Shown here: positions 33,621 to 42,806 of the stretch, piece after piece
How the letters are laid out: the number at the start of each line of letters is the position of its first letter
Position numbering within the stretch: the first letter of the stretch is position 1
Origin: a virus
Reading direction: 5' to 3' (one strand)
DNA: 64,000 nucleotides
Virus record (IMG/VR): IMGVR_UViG_3300030380_005901
Span: 62,001 to 126,000 of that record
Translations under genes and position numbers: made by a program
Notes under the pieces: generated by a model
The model's database searches: none
What the model was told of the DNA's origin: nothing
What the model saw: only the letters and a program-made list of their open reading frames with translations

Positions 33621-33628
33621 ATAAATAT
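33621..33628 (-). promoter_or_regulatory. ATATTTAT start-proximal box (class B)
   Basis: GATATTTAT, 6 nt, ATG; identical spacing to those at 1977 and 2785. Confidence 0.4.
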
Positions 33629-33632
33629 CCCT

Positions 33633-34694
33633 TTAATTGGAATACTTATTAATAAGATAATCTAAATTATCTTGTAGGATATCTTTGGCGATGAACTCAC
33701 CTTCTTTCATAGATTCTCTGTCGTATAACATTATACCATTCTTATCTGATGTTTCACCAGCAAATAAATCGATATATCTATAATTAGGATAGTCCATTGC
33801 CATTTTAGCTGCGTTAGACTTACTTTTAACTTGTATTAAATAAACCTTACCTTCTAACTCCATAATCATATCAATACCATACTTCATATCAATAAAGTTA
33901 CCATTATTACCGTGATACAGTAATTTAAAACCTTGTTTTTCCAATAACTTAATTGTTAAATCTTCTATTTCATCTCCAATGATAGTATTCTTTCGAGTAT
34001 TATACGTATAATCGTCATATTCATCCACAGTAAAGTATTTTTCTAATAATCTATAAAGATGTGATGACTTAGGATTTTTTCTGGTTGGGTTTCCACTGTT
34101 TCTTAAATTTAAAAGAAAGTTTTTTATTTCAGTAACATTCATATGTTTAAGTTCCTCTATTTTACCACCCCTCATAAACAATGTAGTAAGTAGTTCTGCA
34201 AGATCACTCCAACTCGTATTTAATTTGTTTACAAATACCCATTCACCTTCTTCATCCCTAACTAACTCACAACTTAATAGTCTTTGAGATGTGTAATAAC
34301 CATCTTTTTCACTTATATCTTTAAATTTACCAGTTTCGTACAAATACTTTAAAGGTTCTTGAAAATTAGGATTCATATCCCTATCATCTTTACGAGGTAA
34401 CAATAAGGTATCTATAATAGGTTGCATATCTAACCCATCTTTTTCTTTTAACCACCTACCTAATACATTTAATTTATCACAAACACCTCTTTCTTCGCCT
34501 TGAAATCTTTTACAGGTATAGTAAGATAATCTCTCTTCGATACTACGTTCTTCTAAGACTTTATCTACTACTTCTCTTTCTTTAGCTTCGTACTCTACAC
34601 TAGGGTGTTCTAAACCTAATTCTTTTTCGTTTTCTTTTACTTCGTCATTTAAAATAAAATTAACAAAGTCATTTATATCATCGGATTTTTGCAT
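33633..34694 (-). CDS. PD-(D/E)xK-like nuclease domain protein
   Basis: 353 residues. The first 230 are helical and acidic. At about 238-295 it reads IIGDEIEDLTIKLLEKQGF, GNFIDMKYGIDMIME and KVYLIQVKSKS. A Glu in the first helix, the GID and the Q-x-K that follow are those of restriction-endonuclease-like folds, so a DNA nuclease is likely. A target cannot be named. It has no tag. It lies directly before the 803-residue protein gene. Confidence 0.7.
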   Translation of the reverse strand: MQKSDDINDFVNFILNDEVKENEKELGLEHPSVEYEAKEREVVDKVLEERSIEERLSYYTCKRFQGEERGVCDKLNVLGRWLKEKDGLDMQPIIDTLLLPRKDDRDMNPNFQEPLKYLYETGKFKDISEKDGYYTSQRLLSCELVRDEEGEWVFVNKLNTSWSDLAELLTTLFMRGGKIEELKHMNVTEIKNFLLNLRNSGNPTRKNPKSSHLYRLLEKYFTVDEYDDYTYNTRKNTIIGDEIEDLTIKLLEKQGFKLLYHGNNGNFIDMKYGIDMIMELEGKVYLIQVKSKSNAAKMAMDYPNYRYIDLFAGETSDKNGIMLYDRESMKEGEFIAKDILQDNLDYLINKYSN

Positions 34695-34736
34695 ATACTT
34701 TTTTTTAAACTTAATTAAAAAAAATGAGAATGTAAA

Positions 34737-34958
34737 TTATTTTTGTTTAAAAATGAAAGTTACACCTGCAATATTAACTTCTATTTCTTTATTGTGATTG
34801 AAAGTGGAGTTATTATTATTAGTTTTATAAAATAACTCTTCGTCTAAATGTCTGTGAGTTTTAGAATCTAAAAAATATGTGAGGGTAAGTTCTTCAGTTG
34901 GTATTACTTCATTACTTACACATTCATTGGCAATCTCTAAAACTTTTTCTAAATTCAT
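34737..34958 (-). CDS. Small unknown protein
   Basis: 73 residues starting MNLEKVLEIANECVSNEV and ending in two beta strands (EVNIAGVTFIFKQK). It follows the next small gene by 1 nt. No family recognised. Confidence 0.6.
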   Translation of the reverse strand: MNLEKVLEIANECVSNEVIPTEELTLTYFLDSKTHRHLDEELFYKTNNNNSTFNHNKEIEVNIAGVTFIFKQK

Positions 34959-34959
34959 T

Positions 34960-35151
34960 TTAAAATATTTTTTTTAATTTTAACCAAAAGTTTTCCCACT
35001 TACTTCTCTTAATTTTTTTAACTTTATTACCATTTTTTTTGATGTGTTCTCCTAAACCATTTTTTATCTCACGAATAAATTGTTCTTTTTTGAGTTGGGT
35101 TTTTTCGCGATCCATCTCAATACCAAATCTTTCTCTTTCTATTTCATCCAT
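34960..35151 (-). CDS. Small basic helical protein
   Basis: 63 residues, starting MDEIERERFGIEMDREK and ending with a very basic stretch around KVKKIKRSKWENFW. Helical throughout. Could bind nucleic acid or membrane. No family recognised. Confidence 0.55.
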   Translation of the reverse strand: MDEIERERFGIEMDREKTQLKKEQFIREIKNGLGEHIKKNGNKVKKIKRSKWENFWLKLKKIF

Positions 35152-35164
35152 ATTACAATTATAA

Positions 35165-35542
35165 TTAAATAATTCTAACTAGTGAAGAATAAAGTGAAGG
35201 AAATAAGGGTTTAGGTAACTTTTCCATATTAAACCAACCCCAATCTATGTTTTCATCATCTAATTTACATTCGTATTCTTCATCACAATACCCAATGTAA
35301 AAATCAAAATAGGGAATTAGTTGATTTTGATGTTCAAAAAATTCATAACGAATATTATCATCACTAATACCGGTTTCTTCTTTTAACTCTCTTTTTATAC
35401 CTTCTAATGGTTTTTCACCTCTTTCGATACCACCAGATACTATAGACCACGTTTTAGGATAACTAGCCTGTTTACATCTTTTTAATAATAAAAAATTATT
35501 TGTTTCCTTACAAATTAATAAAACTCCTCCGTATTTTCTCAT
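35165..35542 (-). CDS. Nudix hydrolase
   Basis: 125 residues with a complete Nudix box G-x5-E-x7-RELKEETGI at about residues 38-60. The fold hydrolyses nucleoside diphosphates linked to another group; candidates are damaged dNTPs, ADP-ribose or RNA caps. No specificity motif is visible. It is followed by the tagged wall hydrolase gene. Confidence 0.93.
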   Translation of the reverse strand: MRKYGGVLLICKETNNFLLLKRCKQASYPKTWSIVSGGIERGEKPLEGIKRELKEETGISDDNIRYEFFEHQNQLIPYFDFYIGYCDEEYECKLDDENIDWGWFNMEKLPKPLFPSLYSSLVRII

Positions 35543-35552
35543 AATAATAAAT

Positions 35553-36566
35553 TTAAGTCATTATATCTTCTTTGTCAACCATAAAATACTCTAAAGGAAC
35601 ATAACCTAAATAGTTATTTCTAAAATACTTGTAATCATTAAACGTATCGTTTGTTACTTGAACTCCATCGTTTGTACCTTCATCCCAACCAGTACCTGCC
35701 GAATGAATCATACTAATTTTGTTACCATTTACATCAGATACAATTCCCGTATGTTTAGCTTTTTTACCATCAAATAATAAAATATCACCTGGTTTTACTT
35801 CGTCATAGTTATTTCTACCCCCTCTAAAACCTTCTTCTCTTTTTAATGTAGAAGTAGTATCTCTTCCTGGTGAATCGAGACCATCAACATGTCTAAACGT
35901 CCAATCTACCAAACCACTACAATCACCACCGACACCATCAAACTCACCTCCCCACACATATGGTTCACCTAGTCTTTCTGATGCTTTATCTACGACTTCT
36001 CTTCCTAACTTAATTACTTTATCACTTATTTCATAGTCACCATCTTCAACATTATCCCAATCCAATTCTTTTTTCTCTTCTTCTTCCTCTTCTTCGTCAT
36101 TATAGTGGGGTTCGTCATCATCACCCATAATATTTTCATCATCTAACCCTAATAATAACACCTCTTCTACTGACATAGCGTGTTCGTCCCCTAATTCTTC
36201 TATATCGTCATATAATTCTGTATAGGTTTTTGGACCCACTATTGAATCCCACTCAATTGGTTCAATAAAGGTGTCTTTTTGAAAGTGTCTTACCGCTTCT
36301 GCAGTGTCTGGACCATAAATACCGTCAATAACCGGTTCACCATCCCCGTAATGTCCTACATCATATCCTAAAAGAGTTAACATAGTTTGAACTCTTTTTA
36401 CCGAATTTTTATTGTTTTTTCTATACCTACGTAAATATTTACCACCTAAATCATCTTGAAATTTATCTGCAGTATCAGATAAATTAGCTAATGTAGTTAA
36501 AGTTTCTGAAGATTCACTGTCTTCTTTAATTCTTCTTAATTGTCTCTCACTTATTTTTAGTCTCAT
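35553..36566 (-). CDS. Tagged peptidoglycan hydrolase: PG-binding plus NlpC/P60
   Basis: 337 residues. Type-2 tag at the start (MRLKISERQLRRIKEDSE). Residues about 50-115 form a PG_binding_1 domain (VQTMLTLLGYDVG, DGIYGPDTAEAVRHFQ). An acidic linker (about 145-170) precedes an NlpC/P60 domain: catalytic Cys in GGDCSGLVDW, His in KHTGIVSD and a second His in IHSAG. It should cleave peptide cross-bridges. Because the tag is shared with non-lytic proteins, this is a candidate virion enzyme acting at entry, not the endolysin. It overlaps the next tagged gene by 20 nt. Confidence 0.9.
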   Translation of the reverse strand: MRLKISERQLRRIKEDSESSETLTTLANLSDTADKFQDDLGGKYLRRYRKNNKNSVKRVQTMLTLLGYDVGHYGDGEPVIDGIYGPDTAEAVRHFQKDTFIEPIEWDSIVGPKTYTELYDDIEELGDEHAMSVEEVLLLGLDDENIMGDDDEPHYNDEEEEEEEKKELDWDNVEDGDYEISDKVIKLGREVVDKASERLGEPYVWGGEFDGVGGDCSGLVDWTFRHVDGLDSPGRDTTSTLKREEGFRGGRNNYDEVKPGDILLFDGKKAKHTGIVSDVNGNKISMIHSAGTGWDEGTNDGVQVTNDTFNDYKYFRNNYLGYVPLEYFMVDKEDIMT

Positions 36567-36978
36567 ACCATTCTTTTATTTTCATCAATTTTATACCTAT
36601 TTCACTACTATTAATAGTTTCATTTAAATTTTTACTATTATTGTGGATAATATTAATAAATACATCCTTAATTTTATTAGACTCATCTAAATACATAGTA
36701 TTATTATCTAATTCAATAATAGTTTCATTTAACCTTTCATTATAAATATTTAAAATTAAGTTATCCATTGGTAATGAATTAAAAAATTTGTGTTTACTTA
36801 ATTTTAAATTAAGATTATTTAGTGAAATTACATTTTCATTTAGATTTTTATCTTCTATTTTTTTAATTATATTATCTTTTATATAAACACCCCATTCATT
36901 AAGAAAATTATTTTCTTTATTCTGTTGGCGTATTAAACGTTTATACTGATTATTATTGACAATTAATTTCATTTTCAC
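36547..36978 (-). CDS. Tagged protein rich in Asn and Leu
   Basis: 143 residues starting MKMKLIVNNNQYKRLIRQQ, a variant of the type-2 tag (QYKRL core). The body has repeated N-L-N-E/LNETI units, for example NENVIS, NERLNETI, NLNETI. No known domain. It is the first gene of a transcript leading into the NlpC/P60 gene. Confidence 0.68.
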   Translation of the reverse strand: MKMKLIVNNNQYKRLIRQQNKENNFLNEWGVYIKDNIIKKIEDKNLNENVISLNNLNLKLSKHKFFNSLPMDNLILNIYNERLNETIIELDNNTMYLDESNKIKDVFINIIHNNSKNLNETINSSEIGIKLMKIKEWYETKNK

Positions 36979-37018
36979 TATCTTTACTATATAATAAATA
37001 GTTTAAAAAACATAAAAA

Positions 37019-37339
37019 ATGAGTATTTTAATTAGTATTTTAGTATGTTATGGAATTTGTAACATAATAGTATATGGGAGTATATTTGAAGGTTTAAGAG
37101 ATAAACTAAATCTATACTCGCCAGATTTTTGGGGAAAATTGTTTAGTTGTATGATGTGTTTACCTTTTTGGATTGGTATTTTTATATCTACTAGTGTACA
37201 TTTATTGGGATATAATCAATTTTCACCTCTTTCATTGAATGGGTTAGATAATTGTTATATTTCTATATTTTTTGACGCTTGTTTTTTTTCAGGTACGACT
37301 TGGTTAATTCATACATTACAAGAACATTTTGAGGTATAA
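37019..37339 (+). CDS. Small membrane protein, DUF1360-like
   Basis: 106 residues with three hydrophobic segments. LFSCMMCLPFWIGIFIS matches the C-x-x-C-x-x-FW-x-G motif of small DUF1360 proteins found in phages and bacteria. Function unknown. Plus strand with its own terminator. Confidence 0.68.
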   Translation: MSILISILVCYGICNIIVYGSIFEGLRDKLNLYSPDFWGKLFSCMMCLPFWIGIFISTSVHLLGYNQFSPLSLNGLDNCYISIFFDACFFSGTTWLIHTLQEHFEV

Positions 37340-37366
37340 AAAAAGAGGAATTAATTTTCCTCTTTT
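37340..37366. terminator. Bidirectional terminator
   Basis: AAAGAGGAA, loop, TTTCCTCTTT between convergent genes; it overlaps the stop codon of the minus-strand gene. Confidence 0.82.
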
Positions 37367-37818
37367 TCTAATTCTTTTTTAACTTCCTCTTTAGGAGGTA
37401 ATTCTACTTTACTATTTAGGTGCCTACTACTTTGTGGTATTTCAATGTCTTTTAGGGTTGGTTCTGTAAGTTCTGGAATTACAAATTTTAATCTTTCTAA
37501 ATCCTTTAAAGTTTTATCCGTAAATAACCTCTTTAATTCTTCTATTTTAGCTTTAAGTAAAACTAATTTATTCTCTTTTTCTATGTTTACATTTATAACA
37601 TTTTCTACATGTATAACCACATCATCTATAGAGTCTTTAGGATCTTTAGGGAAAACCATAAAATAATTTTTGTTATTATTACTAGGTTTATAAGCTACCT
37701 TATCAGACTCAAACATATTCCAACCTTCTTTTAAGACTAAATCAACAACGGCTAAATCTTTTACAAATCTCAATCCTGTTACATAAGGTCTTAAAGTATT
37801 TAATTTTTCTTGTATCAT
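37351..37818 (-). CDS. Unknown phage protein
   Basis: 155 residues: LRPYVTGLRFVKDLAVVDLV, then a KEGWNMF segment, a beta-rich first half, then a coiled coil (about 70-115) and a charged tail. The first half has the look of a conserved phage family. No function known. It is the last gene of a run of small genes. Confidence 0.65.
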   Translation of the reverse strand: MIQEKLNTLRPYVTGLRFVKDLAVVDLVLKEGWNMFESDKVAYKPSNNNKNYFMVFPKDPKDSIDDVVIHVENVINVNIEKENKLVLLKAKIEELKRLFTDKTLKDLERLKFVIPELTEPTLKDIEIPQSSRHLNSKVELPPKEEVKKELEKEEN

Positions 37819-37819
37819 T

Positions 37820-38017
37820 TTAAATTTTTATACCTTCTATTAATGTTAGTATTATATATGATATAGACATTCCTAAAATTAATAAAGAAGGCTTGTTTAA
37901 TTTAAATCTATCACCATCTTTAAAACTCCTAATCAAAAAAAACGAATTTCTTATTACGTTTAGAATAGATAGGACTAATAAAAACAAAAATATTTTATTA
38001 AGAATGTCTATCATCAT
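37820..38017 (-). CDS. Small two-helix membrane protein
   Basis: 65 residues: helix 1 ILNKIFLFLLVLSILNVI, a basic loop, helix 2 LLILGMSISYIILTLIE. It is 1 nt from the next gene. Function unknown. Confidence 0.68.
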   Translation of the reverse strand: MMIDILNKIFLFLLVLSILNVIRNSFFLIRSFKDGDRFKLNKPSLLILGMSISYIILTLIEGIKI

Positions 38018-38028
38018 ATTAATTATTT

Positions 38029-38217
38029 TTATACTGCTACAGTATCTGACTTTTTTAATTCAGAAACTTCTATTCTCATAGTTTGACAAAGATTTTTAAT
38101 ATCTTGACATCCTTTTCTTACTCTAGTTCCAGCCGCTTTATTATTTTTTTCGTAAAATTTTACTGCATCTTCTTCTAAATTTGCTACTAATTCTTTTAAT
38201 GTTTCAAAATTTTTCAT
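38029..38217 (-). CDS. Histone H1-like protein
   Basis: 62 residues. MKNFETLKELVANLEEDAV, then the stretch KFYEKNNKAAGTRVRKGCQD, matches the short histone H1-like (Hc1) proteins of Bacteroidota, in which the KFYEKxNKAAGTRxRK core is nearly invariant. Such proteins bind DNA or RNA nonspecifically. A phage copy could compact viral DNA or interfere with host nucleoid structure. Confidence 0.82.
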   Translation of the reverse strand: MKNFETLKELVANLEEDAVKFYEKNNKAAGTRVRKGCQDIKNLCQTMRIEVSELKKSDTVAV

Positions 38218-38237
38218 TTTTTTAATTTTAATTTTTG

Positions 38238-38489
38238 TTATTTTTCTTCGTTTACACTTTCATTTGTAACACTACTAGCAGCAGTTATTTGTGCTAAGTA
38301 TTCTGTGAGAGTGTTTATTTTATTGTTAACGTTAACTATTGATTCTAAAACTTTTTCAAATTTTTTCTTTTTCTTTTTGGCTTCAAATAAAGAATTATTT
38401 AAAATATAATTTAAATCCATTTCTAACGTATCTCTTTCAGATATTAAATCTGATAAAACTATTTCTAAAAATTTAATTTTACTATTCAT
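38238..38489 (-). CDS. Small coiled-coil protein
   Basis: 83 residues, helical with a KKKKKK patch at about residues 37-42 and a low-complexity end. It lies next to the H1-like gene. No family recognised. Confidence 0.6.
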   Translation of the reverse strand: MNSKIKFLEIVLSDLISERDTLEMDLNYILNNSLFEAKKKKKKFEKVLESIVNVNNKINTLTEYLAQITAASSVTNESVNEEK

Positions 38490-38534
38490 ATATGTAACTA
38501 TAAAACTATTTTGTTATAAAATAAATACTAAAAC

Positions 38535-39002
38535 CTACATTTTTAACTTATAATCTAAACTTTTTTCAAAAATTCTATATAATTCTAATAATACATCCAT
38601 ATCAGATCTAGTTTTTAACCTATAATAATCAAAAGACATATTAGGGAATTTATCTAACTTATCTAAAATATCTTTTTTGGTGGGAGTGTAGTAAAATAAT
38701 TCCACATAAAAATTAAAAAAATATTCTTTTAATAAATCGGTTTCCATAAATAATATACCCTCTTTACTAAAATTTTTAATTGTATGATTAAAACACCAAT
38801 TAAAATGGTTTTTTATATCTTCTTCGTTATTTATTACGTCATCACCTAAAAAAGTATTATTAACTTTTCTATTAAGAGTCATAATAAACTCATAATATAA
38901 ATTACATTTATCATAATTTATATTATTTGCTTTATATAACAATGTCATTTCTTCCATTGTTAACTCCTTAGTAATGTACTGTATAAACTCTGCACTATTC
39001 AT
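38535..39002 (-). CDS. Unknown helical protein
   Basis: 155 residues, rich in F, Y, N and K; all helical. Starts MNSAEFIQYITKELTMEEM. No known domain. Confidence 0.62.
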   Translation of the reverse strand: MNSAEFIQYITKELTMEEMTLLYKANNINYDKCNLYYEFIMTLNRKVNNTFLGDDVINNEEDIKNHFNWCFNHTIKNFSKEGILFMETDLLKEYFFNFYVELFYYTPTKKDILDKLDKFPNMSFDYYRLKTRSDMDVLLELYRIFEKSLDYKLKM

Positions 39003-39048
39003 ATAATATTAATATAATACCAATTATTACTCGAATAAAGAGTTATTA

Positions 39049-39954
39049 TTAAATAATTTTTTTAGATTCTACTTCTTTTATCATTTGGTAGTGAATTTTT
39101 GCAATCCTATCTCTACCCTCTTCACTTAAAAGTAATTTACTTTCTTCTCTATTAGTCATAAAGAAGTTTTCTGATAATATGGAAGGCATAACTACTTTAC
39201 GTAGAACCCAAAAATTAGATTCTTTATCTGCGTCTCCATCTCTTGTATCTACCCTCATTTTATGTGTTGGGAATTCTACTTTTGCCTTTTCATGTAATAT
39301 TTGAGCAATTTTATCAGATTTAGTTTCACCTACAGTTGTATATACTGACCAACCGTGTGCGGATTCTTTGTTAAATCCATTAGCGTGTACTGAAACATAA
39401 ATACATTTCTTACCATCACTTTGTTGTCTTTCTCTGTATATGTCATTTGCTTTATCAGTTCTCCATCTTAATGATAAATCTTTTTCTGTATCAACTAAAT
39501 TAATACACTCAATACCATCTTTTTCACACATCTTAATAATTCTATTTACAACTGCCCTATTGAACTCTCCTTCAAATAACTGTGTACCATCCTCCCACTT
39601 AGGTGATCGTTTACCAGGTGTCTGATATACACCGTCTATAATACCTCCATGTCCATTATCTAATATCCATACGTACCCATCACTTTTTTCTATACTGTTG
39701 TTTCTACTTTGTATCTTTTTCCATGTCTTAGGTCCGACTATACCATCAGTTTTTAAACCGTTTTGTGCTTGAAATCTCATTACTGCTAGTTCAGTTGCAG
39801 GACCGAAATCACCATCAACAGTAATATTTAATAATTTTTGTAGTTCTTTAACATCATCACCTTTACTTCCTTTTTTTAATAACATATTTCTATTTTTTTG
39901 TTCTATTATTGGTTTGTCCGAATTAACCTTCTCTTTCTGGTTTAATATTTTCAT
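39049..39954 (-). CDS. N-acetylmuramoyl-L-alanine amidase (Amidase_3) with PG-binding domain
   Basis: 301 residues from MKILNQKEKVNSDKP. A longer frame reaches 40044 but would overlap the upstream gene by 122 nt; the ATG at 39954 overlaps by 32. PG_binding_1 at about residues 28-85 (LQKLLNITVDGDFGPATELAV), then a catalytic domain with ILDNGHGG (Zn His), GEFN (Zn Glu), YVSVHANG (Zn His) and LSENFF (catalytic Glu). It cuts the MurNAc-L-Ala bond. It is a good candidate endolysin. Confidence 0.9.
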   Translation of the reverse strand: MKILNQKEKVNSDKPIIEQKNRNMLLKKGSKGDDVKELQKLLNITVDGDFGPATELAVMRFQAQNGLKTDGIVGPKTWKKIQSRNNSIEKSDGYVWILDNGHGGIIDGVYQTPGKRSPKWEDGTQLFEGEFNRAVVNRIIKMCEKDGIECINLVDTEKDLSLRWRTDKANDIYRERQQSDGKKCIYVSVHANGFNKESAHGWSVYTTVGETKSDKIAQILHEKAKVEFPTHKMRVDTRDGDADKESNFWVLRKVVMPSILSENFFMTNREESKLLLSEEGRDRIAKIHYQMIKEVESKKII

Positions 39955-40687
39955 AATAGTGGCGGATATCTTCATCCCACTCTTCAATTTCATCTCGTAA
40001 ATTTTCAATAATGAAATTAAAATATTTTTCCAAACTTTCATCACTTAAATTATTTAAACGTTTTATTGGGTTTGGTATTTCAATGGTGTCAATAATATCT
40101 GCATATTTAGACACTTTAATATCTTCTGAAAAATACGCACCTAAACCATCTTCATTGTGAGTAATAATATCACCCGCCAATTTATTACCTTTCAAATCTA
40201 ATAAATATAGAAATATGTGTTCATAGTTACCATTAGTTACAAGCATAGTCATTAAATTCTCTTCAACCATAGTAATTGGATCTTCCATCATTTCTATTGT
40301 CCATCCCGGATAAATTTCCCTTCCTACTAGATTATCTAAATAATATTTTGCAATTATAAGTTTAGTTGCATCATCATAGTCTTCTATACTATATGAAAAG
40401 TCATCAAATATCTCATCATCAAATAAGACATCCCCAAACCTTTTATAAAAATTCCACATTTTAAAAACATAGTCATAATCTTTTAACCCAAAAACATTAA
40501 TTAAATCATTGATTCTTAATGCATCACTTGCTTCCATATCATAAGTATTTTTACCAATACTATGGTTAAATTTTTCTTTACTCATAGATTGGTGGATAAA
40601 CTTAAGAACTGCCTTATCCATTCTAGTTAAAGTTTCTAATTCATCAATAATCGATTCTAATAATATATTTTTAAAATTTAGTTCCAT
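39923..40687 (-). CDS. Tagged acidic protein
   Basis: 254 residues from MELNFKNILLESIIDELETL, then TRMDKAVLKFIHQSM, matching the type-1 tag plus (V/M)D(R/K)-L-FI layout of the 1-6.8 kb cluster, 35 kb away. The body is acidic and helical. An ATATTTAT box lies 5 nt before the ATG. Function unknown. Confidence 0.75.
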   Translation of the reverse strand: MELNFKNILLESIIDELETLTRMDKAVLKFIHQSMSKEKFNHSIGKNTYDMEASDALRINDLINVFGLKDYDYVFKMWNFYKRFGDVLFDDEIFDDFSYSIEDYDDATKLIIAKYYLDNLVGREIYPGWTIEMMEDPITMVEENLMTMLVTNGNYEHIFLYLLDLKGNKLAGDIITHNEDGLGAYFSEDIKVSKYADIIDTIEIPNPIKRLNNLSDESLEKYFNFIIENLRDEIEEWDEDIRHYYENIKPEREG

Positions 40688-40692
40688 TACAT

Positions 40693-40700
40693 ATAAATAT
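40693..40700 (-). promoter_or_regulatory. ATATTTAT start-proximal box (class B)
   Basis: ATATTTAT, ATGTA, ATG on the minus strand. The box supports the start at 40687 over the longer frame from 40711. Confidence 0.4.
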
Positions 40701-40711
40701 AATGAAAGCAT

Positions 40712-40737
40712 AAAAAAACCCCCATAAATGGAGGTTT
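40712..40737 (-). terminator. Rho-independent terminator
   Basis: Minus strand AACCTCC, loop ATTTAT, GGGGGTT and a T run. It ends the transcript carrying 40758-41612 and lies just upstream of the ATATTTAT box of the next gene. Confidence 0.88.
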
Positions 40738-40757
40738 AATTAGTGGTTTGTGGGTGG

Positions 40758-41612
40758 TTAATCCGATAATAAGTTTTTATCTTTAACTGATTCCATTAAG
40801 TTTTTAAAAACTTTAGTTTCTTCAGTATAATCATTAGTTTTTGTGTTAACATCACCATATTGGAAATCATATAATTTCTTCATCTTTTCTACATTCTCAT
40901 TTATAGATTTTTCATTTCTAAAATTTAATACTGTAGCCTCATTCAATGATTCGTCCCATCTCATTTTAAATGTTTGGTTACCATCTGTCATTAAAAAAGT
41001 GTGATTATCAACCTTATAGTTTTCAGGTATTAATTCTTTTACTTCTTCTACTGAAGTGAATTCAGTTTTAAAATTTAATCTTTTCATTTTTTCATTTTTT
41101 GATTCATTGACACCTTTAGTTACCCTAACTCTTGGAGTTTGTTGATATTCTGTTGGTTCGTCATATTTATATTTTTTCTTTAGTTCACCATTTTTCATCA
41201 AAACTTCAAATGTATCATCATTTTCATCAGTTTCTCCGAAACCATCTTTAGTACCAAATTCTTTATCATACTCAGAAGTATCATTTAGCTTTTCTATACG
41301 GTTCATAAATGATTTAAATACTTCACTACCTTCATCATCATACTTTAACCCTTGCATTCCAGAACCTAACGCCTCTATTTCATAAGGATCGATACCTTTA
41401 GGTGAATCTTGTTCTCTATCTACTTTTAATACTGGATCTAATTCTTTTAGTTCATCACCATAATAATCTTCTAATTTTTTACCAATAGCCTTTAAAGCAT
41501 CTTTATTAATAGTTGCATCTTCTTTATGAACTTTTTCATAAGTTTTTAACCCATTAGGAGATTCTTCATTAATGGTTACTTTAGTCTTTTTAGTTAAAAA
41601 TTTATTTTCCAT
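40758..41612 (-). CDS. Charged protein, possibly prohead core or head-associated
   Basis: 284 residues, highly charged, low in aromatic residues. The N-terminus MENKFLTKKTKVTINEESP has an I-N-E site. Several NE(S/E/A) stretches recur (NEESP, GVNESKNEK, LNEATV, SINENVE). A scaffold or core protein is possible from composition and from neighbours 41658-44381, but no family is recognised. Confidence 0.62.
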   Translation of the reverse strand: MENKFLTKKTKVTINEESPNGLKTYEKVHKEDATINKDALKAIGKKLEDYYGDELKELDPVLKVDREQDSPKGIDPYEIEALGSGMQGLKYDDEGSEVFKSFMNRIEKLNDTSEYDKEFGTKDGFGETDENDDTFEVLMKNGELKKKYKYDEPTEYQQTPRVRVTKGVNESKNEKMKRLNFKTEFTSVEEVKELIPENYKVDNHTFLMTDGNQTFKMRWDESLNEATVLNFRNEKSINENVEKMKKLYDFQYGDVNTKTNDYTEETKVFKNLMESVKDKNLLSD

Positions 41613-41657
41613 TTTATTGTTTGTTTATATATAAATATACATTAATTGATTAATGTA

Positions 41658-42806
41658 TTATTTTTTGAGTTTTAAATTACTCTTTTTGATTATTTTATTT
41701 TCATTAAATACATTATCTATTTTCATATCTGATGTATTTGTTAGTGTAATAGGTGAGGTTTTTTTACTTCCATACCCTTGATTACAATAAGGATATGTGT
41801 TACATTTTTCTTTTATATTAACAAATTTACCTCCCGGATATGCTAACTTATTTGCCCCTCTCCAATTCTTTTTATTTTTTGCCCACATTGCCGGTGTTAC
41901 ATATGAACCTACCGCACCCCCATAATCTACCGCCTCTTCTAATTCTTCATCTTCTTCTAATATACCCATAGAAAACATTTTACCAATAGGTTTTGTCATA
42001 CCATTTTTAGAAACCGGTATTTTATTTTTTGCAAACCTTCTACTTATAGGTTCTTGATTTAATGGTGCAACAAATGCACCTGCACTACCAGCACCAGTAG
42101 CTTCTTCTAATTCATCATCTTCAAAATCTTCTGATTTTCTTCTTTCTAATTCTTCAGAACGTTTTTCTCTTATCTTATCAAAAATTTCTTTTTTAGTAAA
42201 TCTATTTCTTTGTTGTTGTCTTAATTGATCTCTTAGTCTATTGGCAATTTCATTAGTATCTAAATCTTCATGAAATATTTCCATATCATCCATTATTAAT
42301 TCTAACTTTCCTTCTTTACTCTTTTCAAATAATTCTTTTTCTACTCTTACAGTTTTTTTAGTTCCATTTTTACTTTCTACTGCAATTATACAAAAATTGG
42401 GATTAGTATAATAATCCGAAATATTATTAACGTTTTGAGTTGCTAATTCTGTTGCTTGTTCTATAGGTAAATGATTCTGTTCTATTTGTGTACCAATATT
42501 AATTTCTTCTTTCATCTGTGGTGCAATTTTTTGGAGTGACTCTACACCACTTAAATTTAATTGAGTTTTAAACTCTTTTCCACTATTAAATATTTCATTT
42601 ACACCTTCTTCTTTACCCTTAGTACATTTTAAACTCATTAACTTAATTAATTGTTTTAAAATATTGATTTGTTTAGTAGGTATTTTATCACTGTGTTTAT
42701 CCACCAATTTATTTAATACCTTATCCGCAACTTTTAGTTGGGTGGTATTATTACAAGACATTATAATGTCTTTTACTTTGTCGTAGTCTCTTTTAATATT
42801 TTCCAT
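41658..42806 (-). CDS. Possible head-associated protein with repeated E-E-A-(T/V) motif
   Basis: 382 residues from MENIKRDYDKVKDI. The start at 42806 overlaps the upstream stop as TAATG. Near the C-terminus a motif occurs twice: DELEEATGAGSAGAFVAPL and EELEEAVDYGGAVGSYVTP, the second running into AMWAKNKKNWRGANK. Similar Gly/Ala-rich stretches with an AxWAKN end are common in T4-like marine phages next to head genes. The LEEA sites could be protease sites. Function unknown. Confidence 0.66.
   Translation of the reverse strand: MENIKRDYDKVKDIIMSCNNTTQLKVADKVLNKLVDKHSDKIPTKQINILKQLIKLMSLKCTKGKEEGVNEIFNSGKEFKTQLNLSGVESLQKIAPQMKEEINIGTQIEQNHLPIEQATELATQNVNNISDYYTNPNFCIIAVESKNGTKKTVRVEKELFEKSKEGKLELIMDDMEIFHEDLDTNEIANRLRDQLRQQQRNRFTKKEIFDKIREKRSEELERRKSEDFEDDELEEATGAGSAGAFVAPLNQEPISRRFAKNKIPVSKNGMTKPIGKMFSMGILEEDEELEEAVDYGGAVGSYVTPAMWAKNKKNWRGANKLAYPGGKFVNIKEKCNTYPYCNQGYGSKKTSPITLTNTSDMKIDNVFNENKIIKKSNLKLKK

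Noticed and set aside
39955-40044. Longer N-terminus for the Amidase_3 gene (start at 40044)
   Set aside because: It would overlap the upstream tagged gene by 122 nt and adds a stretch with no similarity to the family; the ATG at 39954 leaves a short overlap as elsewhere in the window.
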